Positions 8,015 through 8,617 of a stretch of DNA of 8,617 nucleotides are shown here, piece by piece. Where the stretch lies: positions 1 to 8,617 of the forward strand of contig DGEO01000044.1 in the NCBI GenBank assembly GCA_002385985.1, given 5' to 3'. Every line of letters begins with the position of its first letter. The stretch's first letter is position 1. Both the position numbers and the translations under genes were made by a program. The notes under the pieces were generated by a model. It was not told the DNA's origin, ran no database searches, and saw only the letters and a list, made by a program, of their open reading frames with translations. The stretch is from Anaerolineaceae bacterium UBA3924. Its GTDB lineage: Bacteria > Chloroflexota > Anaerolineae > Anaerolineales > Anaerolineaceae.

Positions 8015-8617
8015 ATGGAAACTGTCGAAGTGGTCGTTGAAGCGCACAACCAGCTGGGTGAAGGCCCTCTATGGGACTCGCGCACGCAGACTCTGTACTG
8101 GGTGGATATTGAACAGTCCACCATCCTGTCCTACCAACCCGACACCCGCTCGGTGACACAGCACAGAGTGGACCGGCAGGTGACTTCGCTCGGTAAGAGC
8201 GCCGGCGGCAGGTTGATTGTCACACACCGGACCGGTTTTTCCTACTATTCGCCGGACACCAACACCCTGCAGCCCATCCTGGATATCATCCAGGAGGACC
8301 CGGACCTGCGGTTCAACGACGGCCGCGTGGATCCTCTGGGCAGCTACTTCGCCGGTACTTACAGCAAAAGCCACCGCCCGATCGGAAAGCTGTACCGCTT
8401 CTCCCCGCCGGACGGGCTGGACATCATCGAGGAAGGGCTGATCAACTCCAACGGTATCGGCTGGAGCCCGGACAACCGGATCATGTATCACACCGACACT
8501 GGCCGAAAAACCATCTACGCCTACGATTACGACCCGCTCACCGGTGCGGTCGCGAACCGCCGGGTCTTTGTTCAGGTGCCCGAGGAGAAAGGGGAAGGCG
8601 TTCCGGACGGGCTGGCC
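8015..8617 (+). CDS. SMP-30/gluconolactonase/LRE-family protein, 5' part (cut by the window edge)
   Basis: The frame is open for 201 codons from the ATG to the end of the window, so the C-terminal third of a usual protein of about 300 residues is missing. The family folds as a six-bladed propeller with a single divalent metal and hydrolyses sugar lactones such as gluconolactone. All four expected metal-ligand segments are present: Glu16 in LGEGPLWD, Asn101 in RFNDGR (with Arg99 as likely substrate contact), Asn146 in NSNGIGWSPD, and Asp198 in PDGLA at the very edge. Between them are the typical LYWVDI strand (from about residue 27) and TYSKSHRPIGKLYR. It should therefore be catalytically competent and cytoplasmic, as no signal peptide is visible. 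The exact lactone substrate cannot be read from the sequence. It is transcribed divergently from the Crp/Fnr-type regulator with 144 bases between the starts. Confidence 0.92.
   Translation, partial: METVEVVVEAHNQLGEGPLWDSRTQTLYWVDIEQSTILSYQPDTRSVTQHRVDRQVTSLGKSAGGRLIVTHRTGFSYYSPDTNTLQPILDIIQEDPDLRFNDGRVDPLGSYFAGTYSKSHRPIGKLYRFSPPDGLDIIEEGLINSNGIGWSPDNRIMYHTDTGRKTIYAYDYDPLTGAVANRRVFVQVPEEKGEGVPDGLA

Overview
The window looks like chromosomal DNA from a moderately GC-rich bacterium with a respiratory, facultatively denitrifying lifestyle. A Chloroflexota (Anaerolineae-like) source is my best guess. It rests on the lipoprotein form of the nitrite reductase, the K+-dependent type of membrane pyrophosphatase and the overall gene mix. 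It is an inference from family resemblance, not a demonstrated placement. Six protein-coding genes fill almost the whole window and no intergenic gap exceeds about 210 bases. I see no RNA gene, insertion sequence, CRISPR array or attachment site.

Layout. (1) 55-2139 (+): cytochrome cd1 nitrite reductase NirS, with a lipoprotein signal and an extra N-terminal cytochrome c domain, closed by a perfect 16-bp hairpin. (2) 2349-4667 (+): a membrane-bound ion-translocating pyrophosphatase (HppA) behind an AT-rich leader that holds an inverted repeat. A hairpin terminator at 4692-4729 serves this gene and probably also the converging gene. (3) 6976 down to 4774 (-): a two-gene unit of a 71-residue HMA metal-binding protein followed by a P1B-type metal ATPase that lacks its own HMA domain and has a CPG membrane motif instead of CPC. 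(4) 7870-7124 (-): a Crp/Fnr-family regulator with its own strong terminator. (5) 8015 to the right edge (+): the first 201 codons of an SMP-30/gluconolactonase-family protein, transcribed divergently from the regulator.

How the parts may fit. NirS reduces nitrite to NO at the outer face of the membrane. The pyrophosphatase couples PPi hydrolysis to ion pumping. The regulator has the E-x-x-S-R recognition helix of Fnr/Dnr proteins but no iron-sulfur cysteine cluster, so it could be a Dnr-like sensor of NO or redox state. A close match to an Fnr/Dnr box (TGAT-N4-ATCA core, 7038-7051) lies between this regulator and the metal-transport unit. It sits exactly 41.5 bp upstream of the start point predicted from a -10-like hexamer, which is the geometry of a class II activated promoter. 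The most testable ideas are therefore that the regulator controls the metal ATPase unit, that the ATPase has an unassigned substrate, and that NirS here carries an additional fused electron-entry heme.
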